Positions 22,273 to 34,668 of a stretch of 64,000 bases of DNA are shown here, piece by piece. The position numbers were made by a program, and so were the translations under genes. The notes beneath the pieces are model-generated. The model worked only from the letters and a program-made list of their open reading frames with translations. It was not told the origin of the DNA and ran no database searches. The DNA is from Phytophthora sp. 'mugwort' (Eukaryota > Oomycota > Peronosporomycetes > Peronosporales > Peronosporaceae): the NCBI GenBank assembly GCA_033558025.1, contig JAUCEF010000012.1:1550001-1614000 (forward strand), in the 5' to 3' direction. Position 1 is the stretch's first letter. Each line of letters begins with the position of its first letter.

Positions 22273-23572
22273 ATGTCCGATCTTTTGAACAAGCTTTCTC
22301 AAACTGTGTTTGATACCGCTTCAAACTCAACTACGGGTGACTTGCTCTCAGTTCTTATGACCATCCTTGGAAAAGATAACGCCACCAAGCTGGTCGGGTA
22401 TAAACCGCATCGGTTTATGGGGATGGCAGCAACAATGCAGAGAATAATGGAGAAATGGCCAGCCTTGGAAGCCTGGTACGCAGAGCGGACGACAAAATAT
22501 GCCCGCGAAAAGAAATGTCCTCCCCTGGTTTTCCACTTGTCGGCTTTTCATCAGGATCTCGTACAGCTGCTATCGGTCCTAACGCCGATTGTTTTGGTGA
22601 CAAAGCGGTCGCAAGCAGAAGATGCTAATCAAGTACACCGTTCGAATGACAGCATTATCCCTCACGAGTCCGATTCGACGTTATGATACTTCTCCAACGA
22701 GCCCACTGTACATATAGCCCTTCCAGCTCACACCACTGGCCGTCGCAACACGTGCGTTGCTGCAAAAAAACGTATTACCAAAACGTTTTTAGGCGATATG
22801 TTGATACAAGTGCATCGATAAGTACTCATTCGTCTTTGAAATGCAGTATATGCTTCACCCAGCAGTGAAACATGTCGGAAGCCCATGGATAAAGTGATCG
22901 CAGCTTTCGCACGTACCGAAGGAAAGTTGCGCGATGGTGCCATTAGTGATATGTTGTAGGAGTACGACATGGAATAATGAAGCGATTAAATAACTTGATG
23001 TGTTCGGTGGCAATTGGACAAGCACCGAATGAGCCTGCTCAAACTGCTCCGGTTGTTGCACAAACGACTTGTTCGATGATGACATAATGGCAACGTTTGC
23101 TGTTCGCCCTACGCACGCTGCCCCTCAATCCTCGCGACAACCTCGGAACCAGCACGACAATCTATCGCAAGCGAGCTGAAGAAATGGGAAATGGATACTT
23201 GTGGGCTGCAGATGGTCGCCAGCACTCCCAACCCTGGCCAGCCTACCACTACAAAATCGGAAGCGTCTTGCATTCTGGAAGCGAAAACTCGATATGTAGA
23301 ACTACGCCTACCTCCCGTTAGTTGCACGAATTGTTTTTGCCGTTCCAGCGTCATCTGCACAAATTGAAAGAGATTTTGGAAACCGTGGCCAAGTGGTGAC
23401 AGCACTTCGGTGTTCGACTAACCCAGCGAACATTGATATGTGCTGTTTCCTTCACCAAAACAGATCGTTTGTCGATGTTTGCCAGTGCCCGAAGCTGAAA
23501 GTGTCAGAGGTCAATCATAATATTCCAACCAACGTCAAAGTTAATTTAGAACTTGAGCAATCGAGCAAATGA
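22273..23572 (+). mobile_element. hAT-type transposase relic
   Basis: A frame from 22273 (138 codons) carries KPHRFMGMAATMQRIMEKWP and FHQDLVQLLSVLTPIVLVT, like the middle of hAT transposases. After several frame changes the C-terminal hAT dimerisation region appears at about 23323-23572: ARIVFAVPASSAQIERDFGN and GQVVTALRCSTNPANIDMCC, ending LELEQSSK with a stop. In hAT enzymes this region drives dimerisation and has the conserved SSA..IER..F pattern. Multiple frameshifts make it inactive. No terminal inverted repeats were identified. Confidence 0.7.
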
Positions 23573-24028
23573 GTAGGGCCAACTAGCACAAGATTGTTTT
23601 CAATATCAAGTGCAGGTGCTTTTGTTTCTGACGATGACGACGAAATCAAGGACTGTACTTAGGTACATAGTTAAATTCAAGCAATGTATTGCCGCGTAGT
23701 TAATAAATCTTCCATCTTGAACAAAATATTCCATCTTGCTTGGTTCTGATTTGCACCATCGGTTGTGGTAGCTACGAGTGCTTAGAATCGCTTCTGCGAC
23801 TTCGTTTTCATTTTGTGCATTTTTTCTGAAGTGTGGGCTCGATCTGCGGCACGGTCTCTCGCTTTACATCTGCACGGGTTTGTTCCAGTCTAGTTAACTT
23901 GTTGTTAGGTTCTGGTCTTGTCGACACTAGTCCACATCTTTGCTTCCCAGATACGAGACCTAATCCCGGATTCTCCACCACTCTGCGTTTCAACGGCATC
24001 GGTTCATTCTCGACTGCACTGGCTGCAA

Positions 24029-25159
24029 TTAATTTCCCTGAAGATCGACTAACTTTATCGACTGTGCCACGCAGAACTCAAAGAGTTCTTCTTTGTGCTT
24101 CAAAATGGTCTGACCCACTTCTCTTTTGATACGCATACCGATATTATTTTCAATTTCTTGAAGCAGAGCCCGTTTTGCACTATCTTCCATCGTAGCCAAT
24201 TTATGCACGTGCCTATGCTGAAGGTTTGTTGTTAACAAAGCCTTGCCGTAATTATTTGTCTGTTGCTGTCTGAGCTCCCCGAATGCGGGACTCTAGTGCG
24301 GCACTAGTCGTATCTGTATATTGTAGAGCAGACGCTTCCAAATGGCCTCTTTCAGCTCGAAGTTGGGCCGATATGAGCGTTGCAATGTGGTTCTCGTGGT
24401 TGCGAAGTTGCGTGTTAACATACGCTTCCATTGTGTCTAGATCTTCGCACGAACAGCTTCACGGTGATCATTCAACGTTGTGGTAAAAATCTCTTGCGTC
24501 CTGGTATTTGCTTCGGCGAACTTATAGTCAGCCGCGTGTAGGTTGGCGCAGAGGGCCTCGTATATCTCAGCTCGCATTCGACAATTTAAATCTTGAATTG
24601 CAGATTTTTTATGATGTGAAGACTGCTGTGCAAGACGGAGCTCTGCATCTGCAGTTTGCCTTTCCCGCTCCAAACGTAGATGATCTTGAATATCCTGCTG
24701 CAAACTACGTGCCTGTATCTGCAACTCATTGTTCAGGCTGCTGTGAGAAATTGAATCCGTTCAATCATTGCTTCGCCCATCTGGCGCTCCAGTTCGTCAC
24801 GGGTGTGGCTCGCGTGCTCGTGGGTATAGTAAGTAATTCTTGAACCGCATGTCAAGATCCGAGCTCCGTTCATCAGCACGCTTGTTGGTTTCCTGTAGCT
24901 CCCGCTCTAATGTGCGCAGGTGACTAGTATCGTTCACCAAAATCATTTCTCCCTGAACGGATAGATGATGGAGATGATCACTTATGGAGAGGCTGTGGTT
25001 GCGAAGCATCATGGCGCCTGCGACCTGAAGAGCGCTCGAGTTATTCTCCTCCGGAATCGCCAGGTCGGGAGGCTGCGCTGAGTACGACACGAGCGATCCA
25101 AGCGGTCGCAACATCTTCTTGAAGATAATCGGATGTGCGGGTCTCACCAAAAGCCGCAC
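24029..25159 (-). pseudogene. Decayed coiled-coil protein gene
   Basis: Three minus-strand frames (25159-24797, 24724-24437, 24238-24029) join with short gaps and stops into one Glu/Arg/Leu/Gln-rich helical protein: LRTLERELQETNKRADERSS, RLERERQTADAELRLAQQ, then RALLQEIENNIGMRIKREVG. No domain recognised. It could be part of a mobile element or a broken host gene. Upstream hydrophobic/basic residues (RPAHPIIFKKMLRPLG) do not look like a signal peptide. Confidence 0.4.
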
Positions 25160-28100
25160 GAAGAAAACAGGACTGCTCGATAAATTTGTAGAGCCAGTGA
25201 AATGGCGTAGTCATGAACTAGACGTATCGGGTTCTCGAGTATTTCAAAATTCGTTCTTGTTCGTCCTGTTAAAGTTGCTAGACAAACGAAATCTAAAACC
25301 TCCTGAACAGCGGTTCGCGAGGTTTTGGACTTCTTCAGTTACACCGGGAACGTCGCTTCTTATTCTCTTCATTCAAGCCATGCTGTTGACATTATGCGTA
25401 GGTCACGTGTCGTTATCACCAACACCTAACCCTAGATGTTTTAATTGGCCACATTACTCAAGAATGGGGTATGATTTGCTGAAATTATCACGTAGTGATT
25501 ATATTGGCTCACGCGACCATACTTACGCTAGGTATTTTCATGCTGTCGGCAGTTGGATGGTATTCATCCATAACAAGAACACACTAGGCGGTGGCGAAGA
25601 CACCTGCCACGTGACTCAGAGGCACCATGAGCGAGCTGGATCGACCGGAAATAGCCTTTATCCAGTTACGATATGGTCTTCACTCCGCCGGCAGGCCGAA
25701 TCAACACAAGCCCGCAGTGCCCAGGACGACGCACTCGAAGTTGGTAAGGAATTTCCGTGACGGGGATTTGTTGGAAGACAACTCCGATCTCGAGGAAGAA
25801 TCTTCCTGGAAGATACAACCATGAAAAATCAACCATCGTTCATGCACAAGATGGGGACGAAAGTGTAATCAATAAAAAAAATACTGGTCACATATAAGCG
25901 AGGTAACAGAAAATGAGCGCATATAGCCAATTCTCACAGGACGACGTCGTGAACGAGAAGACGAAGAGCCGACGCTGAGTGGGAAAGCTTAGCGGAAGCG
26001 GAACCGAACTGGTCGGGTAACTTTCGCAGTAGATGACACTGGGCTGGATGCACTATAGGAAACTACATGTGATGTGCAACTATGGCATCAGTCGCTCCGG
26101 TGGAGGATGATCCGAAACAACGGCTCTGGCACGAGTCGGAGGTGCGCCTGCCACGCATTTAAGGGAACAATGCTCCTGGCGTTATGGCGTAACGGTACGG
26201 AGTCGAGAGCTCGCTGTCATGGGAGAGAAAGACGTACTGGAACTGGCGCCTGAAGACGAGATGTCCAAGAAAAAGCGAGCTTGAAACTACATTTCCAAAT
26301 CGAGACGGATAACGACGGAAACGGGGTGCGATTGCGTCCCCGCTCGCGCGCCCGCGGTGATAAGCAAGAGACTGGCGTTGATTCCCTGGAGTCAGAAACA
26401 TTTTATCCCCAGGAAGAATCCTACACTTCCATTCAAATCTATCGCCACGCTCGAAGACAAGTCCAAGGAAGCGATGATAAGCAAAAGAGCCTAGTTCAGG
26501 CATATCAGCGACTCGTCGAGGTTTCGAGGCTGATATGGCTAGCGAGAACGGCCGATCGACCATAGCTCGTCCTAGCGCAAGGAGAGTACACTGTGTGCTC
26601 CATGGGTTCGCTGCTAGTTATTTTAACAACTTCAAGATGCGACGTTACTGCTCAGCGATGATGGAGACCGCGCTCTCCCGGAAGCTCACCGCACGGTTGA
26701 AATTGCAGAGGAAGCTAATCCTCAGTCAAAAGTCGGAATATGACCTTCGCATGACCCTCACCTCGCGATGGTTGCGGCGGCTGATCTTGGTGTCTCTAAA
26801 CTGAACCCTCTTATGAGCTGGATTTGAACGCAGTTGTGTCGGCTCCTCGATGAGCGGTTCCCTGATGTTTTTATATCCCCCTTGCTCTCCGAATGGTACC
26901 TTCGCATAACGCATCGAGCGGATTTCCAGTAGTCTCAGCGGGCACGCTAAAAGGGAGCTCGCGGAGTATCACTTCGACAATCTCGGTAACAGACTCGATG
27001 ATCTCTGCGTCGAGCCGCATGACTTCGCAAGCTCCGCGTCGAGATAAGCAATCATCCTCGCGTCATCACCGACACTGCTCAGGCTCGCAACATCGCAGTA
27101 CACCTTCAGGATTTTGGACTCGACTGAGCAGCTCCACGGGCAAGAGAATCCCGATTCCCCGACGGTTGCCAACTCGCGTGTCCGTCGGTTGAAAAGTGTA
27201 TCCTCAGGGCCTAACAAGCGTTCGACTCGGCTACGACCTTGTCGGATTTCGAGGTTCCCGACTATCGGTTAAGATGGAAGAAATTGACGGCACGTAGTAT
27301 CTTGCCGCGACTTCTTCATCGCTCGACGAGCTTCAGGTGATGATGGACGTGTTTAGCATGCCAGAAGAAACCATCGCCAAGTTCTCAGAGACACCTACTT
27401 CGTTATGGGCGGGCTACTACGTAACGATGCTCATCGACGGCTATACTCTAACAGGGTTGCATCATCCGGGAACATTACGTGTAATACTTGAGCAAGGATC
27501 CTCGGAGACAGTCTATCCGCTGAAGAGACTGCCGTAGGCGACATCCGCACCGGGATCATCGTCGCACTTTGGGAACGTGGACACTGGTTAGTCGATTCAA
27601 GCGGTGATTATGGGTTTGCACCTAGATCTGAATCCTGGTTCTGTCCGCAGCTGAGGTCGCTAAGATCCTCGCCATATAGTTAGAGTATAGTGCGGGTCGC
27701 AAATGTCGCGGGCACGTGCTTCGTTTGATTCTGAAGTTCATGGAGCAAAATCTTCACGAAGCCGTGGTGCTCGCTCAGCTCATGGTCCTTCACCACGCCT
27801 GGACCCCGATCTCTACTGTGATCCGACGGTTCTTATGTACGCTCTGGTGGGGAAAAAAACGTGGTTCCCATCGAGGGCAAATTGGCTTGGTGAATTCGCT
27901 GAGTTGGATCTCATCCGGCTTTGGCGCGTGTGGTGGCTGACCAGCCCTAGGGGAGCACTCATACAATACCTGTTTCTTGCCACGTAATGCAGAGGTCCTT
28001 CTGTTTAAAAGCCGAGCTGGATGTGGAAGACGATGTTGATCCGAACGAACTTTCCTTTACAACTGCTGATCCGAACGCTCCTTCTCCAGCTAATCGTGCT

Positions 28101-28880
28101 GAGACCCGATCTTTGAAGGTATGTTAGCTACGGATCAACTCGGCGAGTCTCAACTCCACCAGCCAACGTATCGTCAAATGCTACTGATTGTACAGCCGGG
28201 GTATAAGCCGTTCCCATGTGAATTCGCCGTACTTCGCTCAGTAGTTATGGAGAACGCATTAAAAATACACAACAAACGGATGTCCCCATCACATACATTT
28301 GATTTTGTATGGGAGGGCATACCTTTAGCGGGACGTTGCATAAATGGTCCAGCCGCGCTTCGCTTGGCTACGCGCTCTCGCACCCGCTCGCCTTAGTTGG
28401 CAAATGTGCCTTTTTATGTTTTTTGTGTTATATGTCGCCCCTCCTTTTGTTGTGTTATTCAGGAATTCGTCTGTGTTTTTAATATTTTTCGTAGTTATGT
28501 TGTCTCGTGTTATTCCGCACTCCATATTTTTTTCATTTCGTATAAACGACAAGGATTCCCGGTTGGCTCAATACAGACAATTAATTTCACCAAGAACACT
28601 GGGTGAAAACATCCAGCGCTCGTTGAGAGCGCTATTTGATCATCAAGGTAGGATGGCTCCCACTACGAATCGCTCAGTGCCTTCGTCTGGTTACCAGCTA
28701 TCTTTATGTAATAGCTCCTCGTCGAAATCCAGCCGGTTACTCTCGACGATCCCCTCAACTAACCCGGTTGTCCGTCGTTTGCCTACTTCCGTGACTTTCT
28801 TCAGTCTGGATACTTTGACAGCCGGGTAACACCGATATCCATTCTTGTCTGGTAGCCCAATCGTATGCGAATTTTTCGAT
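25160..28880. other. Gene-poor repeat island
   Basis: Short frames on both strands with no recognised domain; the longest are about 213 codons at 25119-25760 (+) and 161 codons at 28344-28829 (+). Several stretches (26900-27240, 28600-28830) are Ser/Thr/Arg-rich and look like decayed gag-type sequence, but I cannot assign them. Confidence 0.35.
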
Positions 28881-31045
28881 CTTCTGCTTAATCCGAAATG
28901 AACCGTGCCATCGGTGCGCCCGTTTCTTTTATCTCCCAGGCTTCAATCGCTCCATGAAAAGCCACACTTGATCTCACCCACGTGTTTACTATCGAGTGCT
29001 CCTGGCGAGGTACTGGAACTGACACAAGGTCATCTGCGTTCATGTGGGTCTCAAAGTTAATGTCGCGGAGGCCTAGCGCTGCACGTGCAAGCGGCGACGG
29101 TAATTCGCGTGTGTTGGTGGGTCTTCTCCTCTCTTCTTCAGCGTGTGGCGATGTACGATGTAGCCATTGACCACTGCCATTTCCACTATGGACGGGAACA
29201 AATGCTTGTGTACTTGCGAAGGGAGACGCCCTTTTGGATGCTGGAACGATGTAACCGTAAATGGTCGTGGACGTCAACGCCCCACATGCCGAGGCTGTAG
29301 TCCACCACCAGCTGCGGACACGGCACTGTGCTAAGCGTTCCGTCCTTCTCCGTTCGCTGCACGCTGTTCATGCGAGTACTGCAGCCTGTTGCCAGCATGT
29401 TGACCGGCTTGAGTCCATCCAGCTCAGCGCAATCATCTCAGGGTGGGCGCGGGCTTGTGCAATTCGGTAGGTTCCACGCGGCATTCGTTGTGGCCTCCTT
29501 GCTTGGGTGAAGTGCAGCGGGTACCAGCCCAGGCGATCAATCCGAGCGGTTCCAACGTGATACAGACCCATGCTCAGCAGCTTCAGACTTAGCGCTGTTG
29601 AAGAGTAATAACTGTCCAGGCGCTTCATGTCCTGACCACTCAATGCTTTCGAGATGTTCCTGACGACAGCCTGTCCTGCCATACCCAGCAAGTCATCCGT
29701 GTTCTTCTCCTTCTTCCTCTTTTTTTGTTTGTCAGCACAACAGTAATCCTCGACTCTAAAATGACACGTACAAAATACCATATAAGTCAGTCCGCTATTC
29801 TGTACACTCCAACATAGCAAGTTCAGAGCGAGCATGATTACCTGGAACAGTATGCAGTCTCCGGACAGCACGTCATGAAAAACTTGTTCCGTACTTGCTG
29901 GACTTGTCCGGCATAAATACTCGCATTGGGTTGTACTTGCTGCGGTTCGGCATCATCCCCTCGTCAAAAGATATTACCTTACCAAGTCGGTACCCTCGGC
30001 GAAACGTCTTCTCAACTACTTAAAGGATTGGGCGGATCTTCCACTCGTTGTCCGCATGTGCAACTTCATCCTCGTTGTTGTTGAAATGAAGAAACTCCAT
30101 AATCTCTTCGAACCGAGCCGCTTCATGAAGCACGAGAACGTCCCCCGTGGTACGGCACCTTCTTCGTCTGTAGACTAGTGCTTAGCAAGACCGTCACGAA
30201 TTGGAGCAATAGCTCTCGCAAAGAGAAGCGCTACCACGTGCAGGATCTCGTGCGGCTGGATTCGCTTGAACTTTCTGAGACGTCTTTAATATCCTCCAAA
30301 TCGGGAACGCTCACATGTGGATCCTTATCCTGACGGGCAAGCAACTTCTGGCGGCGGGATGCAGCGACAGCACCAATATTCTGCTCTCTGTAGTGGTTCG
30401 TCTCCTTGGCGATTCGAATCCACAGCTTCTTTGGTAGAAGTAGAAGAACAAAGCCAATGGTGTGTCAGCGTTGGCTACAGCAGAACGGGTAGGCCCCCAT
30501 GGCCCATCGTAATAGTCTGTAGCAGCGTCTAGTTGGGGTTGCCTTGAATTTCATCAAAGTCACGTGATATAGAATAAGTTGACTGCCCACCGGTGCGAAT
30601 TCTGTATCTTCCAGACTTACCGCTGTGCGCTTCATCGTAATCGACCCAGCCAGCATCGCCCAATGCCCTCCGTTGTTCGTCCGTCATGTCAAAAAGCCCC
30701 ATCTCGCGAACCTCTTCATTCATTTGCACGTCTGCCAAGTCTTCTACGCCTTCTACGAGAATTGGTCTGGCGTTGTTTTCCATCACATCTTCGTCGTCAG
30801 GGTCAGAATCCTCGTCGCTGAAATCAGCTGCTTCAGTGACGTTGATGTCGTCGGCAGCGATCTGGTCGAACAGCTTCTCCCTTCTCAGCCCTTCCATGAA
30901 GTTATCGATGTCGAAAACGTTTAGGGGGGCGACCTCACCTACGTTCACGCCATTGTCCTGGCTCTTCAATTCTTCGTTTCATTTGGCTGAGATTCGGTAT
31001 CATCCGGATTAGTACCGGACTCTCCGTCTGCTTGCTCTGTAGCGT

Positions 31046-31137
31046 CCAGAATTTGGCTGTGCTCTCCAGCATCTTGTTCTGTAGCAGTCAGAGTGCAGCT
31101 ACAGAACAAGATGCTGGATAACACAGCCAAATTCTGG
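31046..31137. repeat. Inverted repeat with 12 bp loop (about 40 bp arms)
   Basis: Left arm 31046-31085 and right arm 31098-31137 are near reverse complements (ccagaatttggctgtg paired with cacagccaaattctgg, and agcatcttgttctgtagc paired with gctacagaacaagatgct), with a 4-base mismatch in the middle. It directly abuts the larger palindrome that follows. Confidence 0.85.
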
Positions 31138-31243
31138 CCAACGCTGCTATTGCTCACAAGCAAGGTGATGCAGAGTACAGCTGACCTCTAGAGTACAGCT
31201 GACCTCTGCATCACCTTGCTTGTGAGCAATAGCAGCGTTGGCC
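31136..31243. repeat. 108 bp near-perfect palindrome without a loop
   Basis: Left arm 31136-31189 and right arm 31190-31243 are reverse complements apart from a few bases at the centre: the outer parts read ggccaacgctgctattgctc and gagcaatagcagcgttggcc. The centre holds the direct repeat agagtacagctgacctct twice. On either strand the arms read partly open as Ala/Asn-rich residues. Such loop-free palindromes are unstable and usually arise by recent fold-back duplication or assembly of inverted copies. Confidence 0.88.
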
Positions 31244-32439
31244 TCCACAATACCTTGATCTGTAGCAGCATGAGCAAGGTTGGCCCCTGCAGCACTTTTC
31301 TCAGCAGCAGCTACATCAGCGTCCGCATCGCCGTCAACTGGCTCTGCAGAGCCAGGAGTAGCATTCACGTCCCCGTCATCTTGTTCTGTATCATCAAGAA
31401 CAATATCAATCAGTACGTCGCTTCCTCTGTATCATACAAAATAGAGTTCATCGCCACAGTACCTTGCTCTGTAGCATTCGGCCCAATGGCCCTCGGGATA
31501 TCCACCGTCACATTAGTTGGCTTAGGACCCCAAATTGAGGTTCAGAAGTGGTCGCCCCTTTAACGGAAGTAGCTGGTACCAGGTGTGCTGTTGGTAGAGT
31601 CGACCTACGCCCAGAACTTAGTGCTCCAGAGGCTGGCATGGCTTCCCCTGGTTTCTGCAATCCGGCTTTAGCGTACGCCACTTTCCCCTGCTTCTCGACT
31701 GGGCCTCGCGCGGACGAGCGCACAGCTGTCACGCTGCGCTACGGCAGCTCAAGCCTCATCCGGGCCGTTCATCTCTAAAAATGGGGGGGAGGGAGTGGTT
31801 GCCACGCGGCGCTTTCTTTGCTACCAATCGGATTTTCAAACCTGTTCGTGATTAATATATATATTCGTCTTTCTATTTACACTGAAGAATCCCCGTCTAT
31901 TTACCCCTCGCAGATCCAACAGGAACGTTCAACATATCCGGGTATATGCAAACTTCTATATGCGAGTATAGCGTCTGTAGTCAACTTTGCTGGATATTAT
32001 ATCCTTCAGGATCGATTATTCTGTAGGAAACAGAATATGGGGCTAGAAGGGTTATAAAGAGACTGTGTAGGTTCGCCGAGCTGCTCCCTTATCTCTGGCT
32101 CTGCTAGGTCTTCCTATCGCTATGTCAACTCCATGTTCTGACTCGTCATTCGCTTAACCGCTTGCACGCGGAGGATCGGAAATTGGTCTTATGCTGTTCT
32201 GAACAACATAAGGATTACTTGAGTTCAGTACGGCTCTAAATCCGCAAAACCGAACCATCACCCCTTCCCGCAAAATAGCCGATCTGATTGGCCACATGTC
32301 AATGTGTGATGATCTCATTCATTGTCATAACACATGACTAGAAGTACCGCGGTAAGCACAGCCTCGTAATTTTGAAAAATGTGAATACGGTTCTCCCCCT
32401 TTGCCGCTTTGCCGCCAAGCCACTCATTCGTGGATTTCT

Positions 32440-33900
32440 TCGTGCCGAGAAGAAGCGAGATGGAATACGCCATGGGCTTCAAGGCCGTCTGGCCCCGCCT
32501 CCCCACTGAAGGCTGGGCGTGGAAGCTGGCGACGAATATCCAGATCCAGTACGCCTGCGATTTACTGCATTATACATGCCTTTAGTGAAAAAAAACAAGG
32601 CGTAGACTTCTTCAATGGCGAGAACGAGCTGTTGACGTACGTGCGCGCGGGCAAGGAGCTCTGCTCTCGACTCAACATTTTCAATATCTTGTGCGCACGC
32701 AAGCACACGCGAGTACGTATCTCGTGCTAGTAGGTAATGCATTTCTGTTCTGTTTGCTCATCTGCTTGTGTGTTATGGCTGCTAGTCCAAAGCACAGACG
32801 ATGCAGCCCCCGTGCGACCTAAACGGCAAGTTCGAAGAGCAGAAGCTTCGCCTGGATCGGCACTTCCTAAGAAGACGTGTCATGGCATGCTGCGCAGAGA
32901 CGGGATATTACAAGCGGTGAGTGTGCTGACATGAATGGGATATCTGAGCTATGATATGCTTACGCGATATTTTTGTTTTTGTTCGCGTGCATATTCAGAG
33001 TGGAGATGGACATAGGAAGCTGAAGATTCTGAAGACTCTCAATAAATGCATACGGAAACTGGCCCTGCTGTTGTTCTCCGAAACATTGCGTGCGTGTTCC
33101 GTGGGCTTTCACATTAAGGCCGTCGACTTGTCATCGGAGACCGCTATTATTCCTCGATCCCGCTCGCTCAACAGATAAGGACGATGGGCTTCAATTTTGT
33201 TGGCACAATGCAGACAACTATAAACGGCTGGTGCGACGAAATGAATTACCCTAAAACGAAGCGGCAAGCGAGGACTCCGCGTTGTCCTTTCAAAAATGGT
33301 GGCGGCGAAGTTTGATCCAGGTCTTATGACTCTGATGTGGCCCGACAACACAATCGTTTATTTCTTGGCTCTCACGTAGCTGCTGAGACAACAACATTGC
33401 GCCGGCGGGAAATGAGGGGCCCCGGGTGATGTACCCTGCCCAGGACTTGTCACGGAGTACAAGCGCTACAAGGGGGGGGGGTGACGGCACGAGCTACGGC
33501 TTCAATCATATTCAATGCAGATGTCGATAAGGTACCGGTGTTATGCTGAAATGGAGTGACTATGGTTACTAACGTATGCTGTCCTGGTGAACAGGTTCAA
33601 CAAATACTATAAGGGCCTGTTTTTCGGACTTGTTGACATGGTACTGGTGAGCGCGTACATTTTTACAGGGTTGAAAAGAAGAGAAAGAACTCGCACTTTG
33701 AGTTTGTTGCCAGACTGCACAAAGAGCTCATCGAGGAGACAGAGCACAGATTCGCTCAGACGAGATGGACCGCCGGCGGGCAGGGTACAGCGGAGCGATC
33801 GGTGCCACATCTAGGCGAGCACACACCTACGCAGACGACCGACTATCGCATGAACAACGGTGTCCAGCGCCTACCGCAGCGACAATGAAAGGTGATGGCA
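32440..33900 (+). mobile_element. Second PiggyBac-related relic, opposite orientation
   Basis: Plus-strand pieces: AMGFKAVWPRLPTEGW at about 32470, GVDFFNGENELLTYVRAGKE with LCSRLNIFNIL (32595-32690), and MQPPCDLNGKFEEQKLRLDR with MACCAETGYYKR (32800-32918). Near 33590-33660 comes the PiggyBac C-terminal signature RFNKYYKGLFFGLVDMVLVS, continued one frame over by HFEFVARLHKELIEETEHRF (33690-33760) and a tail ending about 33888. Only the last part is clearly PiggyBac. The earlier pieces may belong to an accessory N-terminal domain or another repeat. Non-functional. Confidence 0.55.
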
Positions 33901-34668
33901 CATGGTGTGGCAAGGGGTGAGTTCGCGCCCAAGGACAGTCACATCCGAGACAGAGCTCTTAGTGCAGAGTAAGTCAGAGCTTTTGCGGCAGAGTAGGTAA
34001 TCGGTCAGAATGCACTTGAAGTTTGTGTTAGTTACCTACCCGTTTGCCTCCGTATGAGTCCTTACATGCGGCTTCGCAGGAGTGTGCTTCGTGTAGTAGT
34101 ATGCTTCATCCAGAGTGTGTCTCGTGCAGGAATCGATATGGCGGTCGAGCCATACGCGTGCATGCTCGCCGCGAATTCAAAAAATCAGGATGTCTAGATT
34201 ATGATTGGCTTATTTAGACGTGTCGCATGACGCCCGTCCTCTTGCGGGAATTATCACTGGAGAGCTTAGCTACAACTTTATAATCATAGCCTCCCGAATA
34301 ATGGCGAATCCTTCAGCGTACAGCCTTGCTAACCCTAATATACTTCTTATCCCAGATGAGGGGGTGTTTTAATGACTTTTTGAGCTAAGAACGCTAATAG
34401 TAGAAACCAAGTGCGAAGCAGAACCTTATCTCTAAATGTTTTTAAAGTCATGCCCACCCGGGACACCACGGCCGATCGCAGGCCCCAGATCCTCTGTTTA
34501 GCGACTGGTCCTAACACCTGTCCAGCTCTGGGAAACGAAAACAAGGCAAAGTTAGGGAGTTGTTGAAGATTAGCAAGTAAAGCGAGGGACGCCGAAAACT
34601 CCTCAAACGAGCTCACAGTAATGGGGCTTCACCCAATTAAAATACATGTAACGACTATTTAATGGAGT
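33901..34668. other. Gene-free spacer
   Basis: No credible gene. A minus frame of 89 codons at 34347-34616 shows no domain. Confidence 0.4.

Larger units (their letters stand above)
28888..31732 (-). mobile_element. PiggyBac-like transposase relic
   Basis: Minus-strand frames read in order as a PiggyBac protein. A low-complexity N-terminus (31732-30966) is followed by an acidic segment with FDIDNFMEGLRREKLFDQIA and REMGLFDMTDEQRRALGDAG (30969-30529). Broken core pieces are LLFARAIAPIRDGLAKH, NRSKYNPMRVFMPDKSSKYG and KRLDSYYSSTALSLKLLSMG (the DxYYSS motif), then LSWMDSS, STVPCPQLVVDYSLGMWGVD with VHDHLRL, and the tail YIVHRHTLKKRGED with THANYRRRLHVQ. Numerous frameshifts and stops, so inactive. 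PiggyBac enzymes use a DDD catalytic set and insert at TTAA; no ends were identified. It contains two hairpin-forming inverted repeats in the N-terminal part. Confidence 0.78.

Noticed and set aside
31136..31243. Palindrome considered as a CRISPR-like array or attachment site
   Set aside because: Only one palindromic pair, no spaced repeats and a eukaryotic context.
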